A stretch of DNA of 64,000 nucleotides from positions 1 to 64,000 of the forward strand of contig NZ_JALDYX010000026.1 of assembly GCF_024267675.1 (NCBI RefSeq). The letters are read 5' to 3'. The translations under genes and the position numbers were made by a program. This DNA comes from Marinobacterium sedimentorum. GTDB taxonomy: Bacteria > Pseudomonadota > Gammaproteobacteria > Pseudomonadales > Balneatricaceae. Position 1 is the first letter of the stretch. Every line of letters starts with the position of its first letter. Positions 34,026-41,873 of this stretch are shown here, piece by piece. The notes beneath the pieces were generated by a model. The model made no database searches. It saw only the letters and a program-made list of their open reading frames with translations, and was not told where the DNA came from.

Positions 34026-34655
34026 ATGAAAACAGTGCTTTGTTTTGGAGATTCCAATACCTGGGGCCATCGCCCCGACGGCTCGGGTCGCTATGCGCTG
34101 GATGAACGCTGGCCAGGCGTGATGGAGGCCGTGCTGGGGGAAGGGTTCCGGGTTCTGGTCGAGGGTCTGGGTGGCCGCACGACCGTCCACGACGATCCTA
34201 TAGATGGAGCTCATCTCAACGGGCTGAACTATCTGACCCCCTGCCTGGCATCACAGAAGCCGGTTGACCTGGTGGTGATCATGCTGGGCACCAACGATCT
34301 CAAGCACCGCTTCAGCGTGCTGGCGGATGATATCGCCCGCGCGGCGGGTCGACTTGTGGAGAGGGTTCAAGGCAGCGATGCGGGGCCACAGGGTGCGGCA
34401 CCCGCTGTGCTGCTGGTGGCGCCGGCGCCGATTCTGGAAGTCGGTGCTGTGGGCACCCGCTTCACCGGCGGCCGGATAAAATCCCAGCTGTTCAGCACGA
34501 CCTATGCCGCCGTGGCCGACGAGCTGGGATGCCATTTCCTGGATGCCGGTAATCACATCGTCTCTTCGCAGATCGATGGCATCCATCTGGATCTGGACGC
34601 GCACCTTGAACTTGGAAAAGTTATTGCCAAGCACGTCCGCGAGATTCTGATCTAA
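34026..34655 (+). CDS. SGNH/GDSL family hydrolase
   Basis: The 209-aa protein carries all SGNH blocks: block I FGDSNTWGHRPDG with catalytic Ser at about residue 9, Gly in EGLGGRTTV, Asn in MLGTNDLKHRF, and Asp-x-x-His in QIDGIHLDLDAH. No signal peptide is present, so it acts in the cytoplasm as an esterase, thioesterase or deacetylase. It stands just beyond the udh terminator, with AGAGAG upstream of the ATG; an upstream frame extension is rejected because block I must be near the N terminus. Possible roles are removal of acyl groups from uronates or hydrolysis of aldarolactone, neither proven. Confidence 0.85.
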   Translation: MKTVLCFGDSNTWGHRPDGSGRYALDERWPGVMEAVLGEGFRVLVEGLGGRTTVHDDPIDGAHLNGLNYLTPCLASQKPVDLVVIMLGTNDLKHRFSVLADDIARAAGRLVERVQGSDAGPQGAAPAVLLVAPAPILEVGAVGTRFTGGRIKSQLFSTTYAAVADELGCHFLDAGNHIVSSQIDGIHLDLDAHLELGKVIAKHVREILI

Positions 34656-34863
34656 GGCTGGAAACCCCTACTTCTATTGGCTGAAAAGTGGCCATACCCG
34701 AGGGCATCGATCGTCCCTTGAGTGAAAGCAGACGTCAACGCACGTCACTCTCCGACGGCATGAGTTTAAGCAACTGCACAGGATCGACAGCGCAGGCTCC
34801 GGCTGGCGCCAGAACCCGATGTCGGCCCAGTAACGGACAATAATGCCGCCAGGCCTGCCACTT

Positions 34864-35805
34864 TCAGAGCACCGGCGTCACCAGCTCGCCGCGACTGATA
34901 AAGGCCGCCAGGTTTTCAAACACCAGCTCCTCCATCTGCCGGCGGGTTTCATGGGTGCCACTGCCGATATGGGGCAACAGCACCAGCTGTGGCAGATCCA
35001 GCAACTCGGCCGGCACCTGCGGCTCCTCGGCAAACACGTCCAGCGCGGCGCTGCCCAGACGCCCGTCCAGCAGCAATTCCACCAGCGCCGGCTGATCCAC
35101 CACTGAGCCACGGGCAACATTGATCAGGGTCCCCCTGGGGCCGAGCGCCGCCAGCACTTCGCGGCTGACCAGCCCCTCAGTGGAGGGGCCGCCAACACAG
35201 GTCAGCACCAGGTAATCGGCCCAGCTCGCCAGCTCAACCAAGGAAGACTCATAGCCATAACTGACCGCCGGGTCCTCGCGCCTATTGTGGTAGCGGATAT
35301 CCATATCAAAACCCGATGCACGCTTGGCAACGCACTTGCCGATTCGACCCAGCCCCAGAATGCCGAGGCGCTTGCCACTGACCCGGCTGCCCAGTGGAAA
35401 CGGTTGCTGCCCCCAATGCCCGCTGCGCACAAAGCGATCGCCTGCTGCGATGCGCCGGGCCGAGGAAATCATCAGCCCCAGGGCCAGGTCCGCCACGCAG
35501 TCATTGAGCACATCCGGCGTATTGCTAACGCGAATGTTACGGGCACGGGCCGCATCCATATCGATCGGGTCATAGCCGACGCCAAAACTGATGATGGCCT
35601 TGAGATTGGGCAGAGCAGCCATGACCTCGGCGCTGCAGCCATAGCGGGCCGAGGTCACGATGATGTCAACCCGGCGGCCTGTTTCACGCAAAAAGGCGTC
35701 GCGGTCCTGCTGTTCCCAGATGCGGTCTGTTGCATGGAGCGAACTCAGCCGATCATTGAAGGCGTCCGTCAGGGGACCCATTTGCAGTATGTTTGGCGTA
35801 TTCAT
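34864..35805 (-). CDS. D-2-hydroxyacid dehydrogenase (NAD(P)-dependent)
   Basis: The 313-aa protein has the D-isomer-specific 2-hydroxyacid dehydrogenase layout: an N-terminal catalytic segment with SFGVGYDPIDMDAARARNIRVSNTPDVL, a Rossmann domain with LGILGLGRIGKCVAKRA, catalytic Arg in NVARGSVVD, Glu in FAEEPQVP, and His in LLPHIGSGTHET. It would reduce glyoxylate, hydroxypyruvate or another 2-keto acid in the cytoplasm. It is near the end of the minus-strand aldarate gene series and could handle tartronate semialdehyde or keto-acid side products, but that is inference. The ATG has no strong alternative. Confidence 0.85.
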   Translation of the reverse strand: MNTPNILQMGPLTDAFNDRLSSLHATDRIWEQQDRDAFLRETGRRVDIIVTSARYGCSAEVMAALPNLKAIISFGVGYDPIDMDAARARNIRVSNTPDVLNDCVADLALGLMISSARRIAAGDRFVRSGHWGQQPFPLGSRVSGKRLGILGLGRIGKCVAKRASGFDMDIRYHNRREDPAVSYGYESSLVELASWADYLVLTCVGGPSTEGLVSREVLAALGPRGTLINVARGSVVDQPALVELLLDGRLGSAALDVFAEEPQVPAELLDLPQLVLLPHIGSGTHETRRQMEELVFENLAAFISRGELVTPVL

Positions 35806-35871
35806 GATGACCTCTTGGTGGTTTGATAATGTGGGCTGGAGCCTGTCATGGCCTTGGGAGTAATGGCAGTG

Positions 35872-36174
35872 TCAGACCAGGCCCCAGTACTGCAACAGGT
35901 AAAGACCGAGCATGATGGTAATAACGGAAAGCAGGGTCGCCAGGCAGAAATAGCCGATAAGCCTGGGCTGCAGCGCCGTTGCAAGATCCGCCTTCAGGAT
36001 GCCGAGAAACAGCAAGGTCGGCATGGTGGCCCTGAAGGCCAGGGTCGACGCCGTATTGATAAAGGCATCATCGATCAGGTCGATTTTCTTCAGCAGCATG
36101 CCCAGCAGCCCCATGGTGAACACGGGGCCGATGACGGCAAAAATCTGGCTCAGCACGGCAAGGGAATTATCCAT
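35872..36174 (-). pseudogene. truncated AEC family permease (first ~95 residues only)
   Basis: The 100 residues align with the N-terminal third of AEC permeases and specifically resemble the full-length paralogue at 20763-21725 (shared IDDAFINT block followed by PTLLFLGI / PTLVFMSI). Three membrane segments are present where ten are expected. After the stop only 66 bp separate it from the hydroxyacid dehydrogenase gene, so the remaining two thirds are gone rather than frameshifted. It is most likely a deletion remnant, though an expressed short membrane protein cannot be excluded. Confidence 0.7.
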
Positions 36175-36266
36175 CGGGCGTCTTGTCCCTGGCTGTCGAT
36201 GATTCAGGTAGGCAGACCCTAACGAGGCCCGCCGCCCGCATTAAATGCGCACCAAACTGCACAGAT

Positions 36267-36290
36267 AAAAAAGCCCCGCACATGCGAGGC
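36267..36290 (-). terminator. intrinsic terminator after the aldehyde dehydrogenase gene
   Basis: Read on the minus strand: GCCTCGC-ATGT-GCGGGGC followed by TTTTTT. It lies about 80 bp downstream of the aldehyde dehydrogenase stop and upstream of the truncated permease, giving a clear end to that transcript. Confidence 0.85.
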
Positions 36291-36367
36291 CTTACGGACG
36301 GCTAGCGTCCTGACAGGTTCAGCACCTGGCAGCCCACCGGGCCGCCAGGCAGTGCAGTATCGACGCC

Positions 36368-37948
36368 TCAGCCGATATCGTTCTGACCGTCCAGCAGCCG
36401 GCGCACGCCCAGCGGGTTCTCATCGCGCAGGGCCAGCGGCAACAGCGCCTGCGGCAGGTCCTGGTAGCTGACCGGACGCAAAAAGCGCTCAATGGCAGCG
36501 CTGCCCACCGACGTCGAACGGCTGTCCGAGGTCGCAGGATAGGGGCCGCCATGCACCATGGCATGGCAGACCTCCACCCCGGTGGGGTAACCGTTGCACA
36601 GGAGTCGGCCGGCCTTGCGCTCCAGCACCGGCAACAGGGCCTGCGCCAGGGCCAGGTCTGCGTCATCCAGCTGCAGGGTGGCGGTCAGCTGGCCTTCCAG
36701 GTGCTCAGCCACCTGGGCGAACTCGTCCGTGCTGCGGCACTTGATCACCAGCGAGCTGGCGCCAAAGATCTCCGCCCCCAGGCTTTCGTCGGTCAGGAAA
36801 GCCTGGGCCGTGGTGACATAGAGCCCGGCCTGGCACTGGTTCGGCCCCTGCCCGGCGATACCCGACCCCACCGCGGCGACGGCGGTATTGCTGTTCAGCT
36901 GAGTCACGCCCTCGCTGTAGGCCTGGTGGATGCCGGGCGTCAGCATGGTCTGGGCGGCCACATCGGCCAGCGCCGCGGCAGCGGTGTGCAAAAAGGCATC
37001 CAGCGCCGCGCCTTCCTGCGCTATCACCAGACCCGGATTGGTGCAGAACTGACCTGCACCCATGGCCAGCGAGCCGACAAATCCCCTGGCGATGGATTCG
37101 CCGCGGGCCTGCAGGGCCGCCGGCAGCAGGAACACCGGGTTAATGCTGCTCATTTCGGCGTACACCGGAATGGGTTCGGCGCGGTTGGCGGCAATCTGCA
37201 TCAGCGCGGTACCGCCGCTGCGTGAACCGGTAAAGCCCACCGCCTTGATGGCCGGGTGGGCCACCAGTGCCGAACCCACTTCACGGCCAGAACCGAACAG
37301 CAGCGAGAACACGCCTTCCGGCAGGCCGGCATCCGCCACCGCCTGCTGAATCGCCCGGCCCACCAGCTCGGAGGTACCCGGATGCGCCGAATGCGCCTTG
37401 ACCACCACCGGACAACCAGCCGCCAGAGCCGAGGCGGTATCGCCACCGGCGACCGAGAATGCCAGCGGGAAGTTGCTGGCACCAAATACCGCCACTGGTC
37501 CCAGCGGGATCTTGCGCAGGCGCAGGTCGGCACGCGGCAGCGGCGCCCGCTCCGGCAACGCAGGATCGATGCGCACATCCAGCCAGTTGCCGGCGCGCAC
37601 CACCGATGCGAACAGGCGCAGCTGCCCCATGGTGCGGCCGCGCTCGCCTTCAATGCGTGCCCGCGGCAGGCCGGACTCGGCCATGGCCCGCTCGACCAGC
37701 GTATCGCCCAGCGCCAGGATGTTGTCGGCAATCGCCTCCAGAAACAGGGCCCGCGTTTGCGGCAAGGTTTCCCGGTAACCGTCAAACGCCTGCCAGGCCA
37801 GTGCGCAGGCCTGGTTGACCTCGTCGCCGGAACCGCCCCCAAAGGCCGGCTGCATCTGCTCGCCGCTGGCCGGATTGATGGCATGAATCGCCTGAAGACT
37901 GCCGCGAACAGCGCGGGCACCGATCAGCATTTCACCTGTAATTTGCAT
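36368..37948 (-). CDS. alpha-ketoglutarate semialdehyde dehydrogenase
   Basis: The 526-aa protein is an NAD(P)-dependent aldehyde dehydrogenase of the type used for 2,5-dioxopentanoate (alpha-ketoglutaric semialdehyde) in aldarate and hydroxyproline catabolism. It has the cofactor region VFGASNFPLAFSVAGGDTASALAAGCPVVVKAHSAHPGTS, FTGSRSGG, catalytic Glu in AEMSSINPVF and catalytic Cys in GAGQFCTNPGLV. It catalyses the last step to alpha-ketoglutarate. The ATG at 37948 has a perfect AGGAGG 8 bp upstream, so the longer frame (to 38068) is rejected. Family and neighbours (KdgD, GudD, GarD) agree. Confidence 0.9.
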   Translation of the reverse strand: MQITGEMLIGARAVRGSLQAIHAINPASGEQMQPAFGGGSGDEVNQACALAWQAFDGYRETLPQTRALFLEAIADNILALGDTLVERAMAESGLPRARIEGERGRTMGQLRLFASVVRAGNWLDVRIDPALPERAPLPRADLRLRKIPLGPVAVFGASNFPLAFSVAGGDTASALAAGCPVVVKAHSAHPGTSELVGRAIQQAVADAGLPEGVFSLLFGSGREVGSALVAHPAIKAVGFTGSRSGGTALMQIAANRAEPIPVYAEMSSINPVFLLPAALQARGESIARGFVGSLAMGAGQFCTNPGLVIAQEGAALDAFLHTAAAALADVAAQTMLTPGIHQAYSEGVTQLNSNTAVAAVGSGIAGQGPNQCQAGLYVTTAQAFLTDESLGAEIFGASSLVIKCRSTDEFAQVAEHLEGQLTATLQLDDADLALAQALLPVLERKAGRLLCNGYPTGVEVCHAMVHGGPYPATSDSRSTSVGSAAIERFLRPVSYQDLPQALLPLALRDENPLGVRRLLDGQNDIG

Positions 37949-38398
37949 AGAAAACCTCCTGCGGAATTTAACCTGGCTGCCAAAAGAGCGCAGCGATGCC
38001 TGCAACCTGCCAACGGACAGGCAACCGGATAAATGGGTATTTACGGGCCCCGATTCCGGGGCGGGCATGCGAAAATAAAAACTTACAAAATCTGTATCAA
38101 GGGACTGCCGGGCAGTCTCTCTCCTGGCGCTTTACTTCAGAAGTTTCTAACTCTGAACTCTCTAATTCCGAGCTCTCTAATTCCGAACTCTCTAATTCCG
38201 GAAATTCTAACCCTGAATATTCTGGTGCCTGATTTCCAGGCGCCAAATTTCCGGTCACCAAAGCTATCTGTCAGGCACACCGGGCATCAGCTTCAAAACC
38301 ATGTCCATCCTGCAATAAGACACTTGGCACTGAAAAGCTCGTCAAACACCTAAACTCAAGTCTTAAAATATGACCTTGAGCATCAGGGTTTAAAAACA
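37949..38398. other. intergenic region with tandem repeats
   Basis: About 450 bp between the FadR-type regulator gene and the aldehyde dehydrogenase gene, both on the minus strand. It holds the 15-bp tandem repeat at 38146-38220 and presumably the promoter of the dehydrogenase. The ACATCnTA operator core seen at the other aldarate promoters is not found here. Confidence 0.5.
38146..38220 (+). repeat. five tandem copies of a 15-bp unit
   Basis: Units of the form TCTAATTCCGAACTC follow each other five times with 2-6 changes; the middle three are nearly identical. The run is in frame with a short plus-strand frame, giving the pentapeptide SNSEL, but no start signal or homology supports a gene. 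The 15-bp period puts successive units on different helix faces, so phased operators are not obvious either. Confidence 0.8.
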
Positions 38399-39166
38399 TC
38401 AATCAAACGAACTGTTTCTTTTGTATTTTTCATACAAATGATAAGCCCGGTACAGATGCTGATGCATGGCCTGGCGAGCAGCCTCCGGATTTTTCGATTT
38501 TATCGCCGCGACTATATCGGAATGTTCCTTTTCAATCCGGTCCAGATACTCTTCAGACGCGGCCTGGTCGATATTGCTATCGACGATACTGGTGCGCGGA
38601 ATAATATTTTTATTGAATTGCTCATAGAAACTCTTGAAGAACGGGTTTTTACTGGCCGCCGCTATACTCAGGTGAAAGTCGTAATCTTCCTTGCGCGCCA
38701 TCTTGTGCTCAAGGCGGGCCTGATGAAAGGCTTCCATCGTGGTTTCGATATGCTGCATATCGTCGTCGTCCCGGCGCAGTGCCGCCAGCTCGCAGGCCGC
38801 GGTTTCAACCACCAGGCGCAGTTCGAGAATGTGCAGGATATCCTCGACCGCCGTCGGATTGATGGTATGGGCGTAAAAGGTTTCAGCCGGCGAATTACGC
38901 AGCACCGTCGTCCCGACCCCGCGTTTGGTTTCGACCAGGCCGAGCGACTTGAGCTGCGTGATCGCTTCGCGAATAACGGTACGGCTGACACCGAACATGT
39001 CGCACAGGGCATTTTCAGTGGGCAGCTTCTGCCCTACGCTGATTTTGCCCTGGGACAGCATGTTTTCCAGCTGACTGGCCACATTGCTCGAAAGGCTGCC
39101 AGATTGGCGCACGCGCTGAACCTGGAAGTCATCTGTGCCGGTGGTCAAATTATTCTGGCTGGTCAT
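38399..39166 (-). CDS. FadR-subfamily GntR regulator, likely of the aldarate genes
   Basis: The 255-aa protein has the winged helix at about residues 28-95 (KLPTENALCDMFGVSRTVIREAITQLKSLGLVETKRGVGTTV pattern) and an FCD effector domain with the metal-site residues in DYDFHLSIAAASKNPFF and AMHQHLYRAYHLYEKY. It sits 61 bp after gudD in the same direction, so it is probably in the kdgD-gudD operon and feeds back on it. It is the most likely reader of the ACATCnTA/GTATGATGTATG elements at 29945, 30146, 41721, 46800 and 48390. The effector would be an aldarate or a pathway intermediate. Confidence 0.88.
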   Translation of the reverse strand: MTSQNNLTTGTDDFQVQRVRQSGSLSSNVASQLENMLSQGKISVGQKLPTENALCDMFGVSRTVIREAITQLKSLGLVETKRGVGTTVLRNSPAETFYAHTINPTAVEDILHILELRLVVETAACELAALRRDDDDMQHIETTMEAFHQARLEHKMARKEDYDFHLSIAAASKNPFFKSFYEQFNKNIIPRTSIVDSNIDQAASEEYLDRIEKEHSDIVAAIKSKNPEAARQAMHQHLYRAYHLYEKYKRNSSFD

Positions 39167-39227
39167 CAGTGCTGTCCGATGTCGTTATTCGAGGGAAGTT
39201 CCACCCCCATTATCCCTGATTCATCCA

Positions 39228-40568
39228 TTAACGGACAAGCGACGGTTTCTTCGGGTCGAACTCCCAGCCCGGAATCAGATACTGCATGGCCATGGCATCG
39301 TTGCGCTGGCCAACGTCGAGGCTTTTGTATAGCCGGTTGGCTTCTTCCAGCTTGGCACGATCCAGCTCAATCCCCAGACCCGGCTTTTGCGGTACCCGCA
39401 ATTTGCCGTCACGGATCTTCAGCGGCTCTTTGGTAATGCGCTGGCCGTCCTGCCAGATCCAGTGGGTATCGATCGCGGTAATCTCGCCCGGACAGGCGGC
39501 GGCGACATGGGTCATCATCGCCAGCGAAATATCGAAATGGTTGTTGCTGTGCGAGCCCCAGGTCAGCCCCCACTCGTTGCACAGCTCGCCCACGGCGACG
39601 GCGCCCTGCATGGTCCAGAAATGGCAGTCCGCCAGCGGAATGTCGACGGCGTCCAGACGCACGGCATTGCGCAACTGCTGCCAGTCGGTGGCAATCATGT
39701 TGGTCGCGGTCTTGAGGCCGGTCTGGCGCTTGAACTCGGACATCGTCTCGCGGCCCGACCAGGCGCCTTCCTGACCACAGGGATCCTCGGCGTAGCTGAG
39801 CATGTGCTTGATGGGCGTCAGGTACTCGATCGCCTGTTTCAGCGTCCAGGCACCGTTGGGGTCCAGCGTCAGCCGTGCGTCGGGGAAAACATCGTACAGG
39901 GCCGCGATGCACTCGGCCTCCTGATGGCCGTCCAGCACCCCGCCCTTGAGTTTGAAGTCACGAAAGCCGTAACGGGCGTATGCCGCCTTGGCCAGCTCAG
40001 CTACAGCTTCAGGCGTGAGCGCTTCACGGGTACGGACAAGGTCCCAGTCGTCCTGTGGCTTGTCGCCGCTGGCCTTTTCATAGGTTGGATAGGGCAGATC
40101 AGTCTTCTTCGGGTCGCCCAGCAGAAACAGGTAGCCCAGTGCCTCGACTTCATCGCGCTGCTTGCCAAACTGCCCGAGCAGATCTGCCACGGGCAGATTC
40201 ATCGCCTGGCCGGCCAGATCCAACAATGCCGATTCAATGCCGGTGATCACATGCACGGCGGTGCGCAGATCGAAGGTCTGGTTGCCGCGCACATCTTCCG
40301 CCTGGCCGGATGTGGCCTGGCGCACGCGACTGATAAGGGCCTTGTAATGACCCACGCTCTGGCCTTCCACCAGCTCACGGCATTTTTCCAGCGTATTCAG
40401 AATGCCCTGGGTGGCCGGCACTTCGCCCAGACCAATGCGGCCCGCCGTATCTTCCAGAATCACAACGCTACGGATAAACCAGGGAGCATGGCCACCGCTG
40501 AGGTTCAGCAAAAAGCCGTCGTAACCGGCGACCGGCACCACGGTCATTTTCTTAATGGTGGTGAACAT
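39228..40568 (-). CDS. gudD: glucarate dehydratase
   Basis: The 446-aa protein is an enolase-superfamily acid-sugar dehydratase of full GudD length. Signatures are the KxK pair in FRDFKLKGGVLDG, metal ligands from LTLDPNGAW onward, TNMIATDW, and catalytic His in WGSHSNNHFDISLAMMTHVAA. It dehydrates D-glucarate (and L-idarate) to 5-keto-4-deoxyglucarate in the cytoplasm. GGAG lies 6 bp before the ATG. It follows kdgD by 75 bp, with which it makes two consecutive steps. Confidence 0.93.
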   Translation of the reverse strand: MFTTIKKMTVVPVAGYDGFLLNLSGGHAPWFIRSVVILEDTAGRIGLGEVPATQGILNTLEKCRELVEGQSVGHYKALISRVRQATSGQAEDVRGNQTFDLRTAVHVITGIESALLDLAGQAMNLPVADLLGQFGKQRDEVEALGYLFLLGDPKKTDLPYPTYEKASGDKPQDDWDLVRTREALTPEAVAELAKAAYARYGFRDFKLKGGVLDGHQEAECIAALYDVFPDARLTLDPNGAWTLKQAIEYLTPIKHMLSYAEDPCGQEGAWSGRETMSEFKRQTGLKTATNMIATDWQQLRNAVRLDAVDIPLADCHFWTMQGAVAVGELCNEWGLTWGSHSNNHFDISLAMMTHVAAACPGEITAIDTHWIWQDGQRITKEPLKIRDGKLRVPQKPGLGIELDRAKLEEANRLYKSLDVGQRNDAMAMQYLIPGWEFDPKKPSLVR

Positions 40569-40643
40569 CGTGTCTCCTCGCTTGTAAACCAGCGGCCGGA
40601 TAACAGCATTTGCGCTGTCACCCAGCCTCCGGGGTGCCTATGC

Positions 40644-41555
40644 TCAGCGGCAGGCGCTGATGATAGCTGCCAGCTCTTCCTTCTGCGCCGCGGTCGGCAT
40701 GGTCAGCGGTGCGCGTACGTTGCCGGCAGGACGCCCAACGATGTCGGCACCGGCCTTGATCAGGCTGACGGCGTAGCCTTTCTTGCGATCACGCAGGCGG
40801 CAGAACGGGATAAAGAAATTCTTGATGATCGAGGTCACCGTGGCCTGGTCGCCGCCGCGCAGCGCGCTGTAGAACTTCATCGCCATTTCCGGCATGAAGT
40901 TGAACACCGCCGACGAATAGGTATTCACACCAATGGCCAGGTAGGCTTCGGCAAAGATTTCAGCGGTCGGCACGCCACCGATGTAGACCAGGCGGTCGCC
41001 CACGGTCTTGATGGTGTCATTCAGCGCAGCTATATCACCGACACCGTCTTTCAGACCCACCAGGTTCGGACAGGCCGCCGCCAGCAGCTTGACGCTTTCG
41101 GCATCCAGCACGCCATTGCCGCGGTTGTAGTAAATCACCTGCAGCTCGGTGCTGTTGATCACGGCCTTGGCGTATTCAACGACACCATCCGCCGGGCATT
41201 CGGTCAGGTACGGAGGCATCAGCAGAATGCCGTCGATACCGGCGTCCTGGGCCACCTTGCAGTAGGCCTGGGCGTCCGCCGTGCTGCGACCGGCACTGGC
41301 GATCACGGGCACGCGGCCAGCGACGGTAGCAACCGCTATCTGGCAGATCTCGCGGTACTCATCCTGGGACAGCGAAAAGAACTCCCCGGTACCGCCGGCG
41401 ACAAAGACGCTGGATACACCCTGCTGCACGAACCATTCAATGCGATCACGGTAAGTGTCGGCATTGAATTTGCCATTGGCATCGAAGTCGGTAATCGGGA
41501 AGGAGAGCAGACCATCGCTCAGGGACTGACGGATACGTTCTACAGATAGCGCCAT
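40644..41555 (-). CDS. kdgD: 5-dehydro-4-deoxyglucarate dehydratase (decarboxylating)
   Basis: The 303-aa protein is a dihydrodipicolinate synthase-family aldolase/dehydratase. Schiff-base Lys169 is in VGLKDGVGD, catalytic Tyr142/143 in VIYYNRGNG, and GGTGEFFSLSQDEY is the substrate loop typical for this function. It converts 5-keto-4-deoxyglucarate to alpha-ketoglutarate semialdehyde, CO2 and water. The ATG at 41555 has GAGG 9 bp upstream; the frame opens at 41573 but that start lacks a ribosome site. It begins a transcript with its own candidate operator at 41721. Confidence 0.93.
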   Translation of the reverse strand: MALSVERIRQSLSDGLLSFPITDFDANGKFNADTYRDRIEWFVQQGVSSVFVAGGTGEFFSLSQDEYREICQIAVATVAGRVPVIASAGRSTADAQAYCKVAQDAGIDGILLMPPYLTECPADGVVEYAKAVINSTELQVIYYNRGNGVLDAESVKLLAAACPNLVGLKDGVGDIAALNDTIKTVGDRLVYIGGVPTAEIFAEAYLAIGVNTYSSAVFNFMPEMAMKFYSALRGGDQATVTSIIKNFFIPFCRLRDRKKGYAVSLIKAGADIVGRPAGNVRAPLTMPTAAQKEELAAIISACR

Positions 41556-41873
41556 TGTGTTGATCCTCATCATTCATTAAAGCCGCAGCAGGGCCTTCAG
41601 CAAATTCATCCAAACCAGGGCGAAGCAACCGGGCTCCCGAATTGCAGCCTGCAGCGGCGGGAGTCGTGGCCAGCACCCTGTTGAGTCACAAGGCCGTAGA
41701 AGTGCGCCTTAGTTGTAATTCATCATACATCATACTTTTAAAGTCGCAAGCCTTAAATGGGCTGATTCGCGTATAAAATACCGGGCATGAAAAGCGCTCG
41801 GCAAAGCCAGACCACAGAGCACACACCCCGCGCCACGGCACTCAGGGCACGGGGGCAACAGCCACAGCTCGTA
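41556..41873. promoter_or_regulatory. promoter region of kdgD-gudD
   Basis: 318 bp between the garD stop and the kdgD start. It contains the candidate operator CATCATACATCATAC (41721-41735), about 165 bp before kdgD, in a locally AT-rich patch. So kdgD-gudD-regulator can be transcribed separately from the tct-garD operon. Confidence 0.55.
41721..41735. promoter_or_regulatory. candidate operator (CATCATACATCATAC)
   Basis: Contains CATACATCATAC, identical to the site at 46801-46812 upstream of tctC and differing by one base from 48391-48402 upstream of the LacI-type gene. A FadR-family operator is the best explanation. Confidence 0.6.

Noticed and set aside
37996..38232. 78-aa frame with SNSEL pentapeptide repeats
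   Set aside because: The repeat arises from the 15-bp tandem array; there is no ribosome site and the rest is not protein-like, so it is listed only as a repeat.
39387..41549. 720-aa open frame antisense to gudD and kdgD
   Set aside because: It spans two well-identified enzymes and the gap between them, and shows no homology-like pattern.
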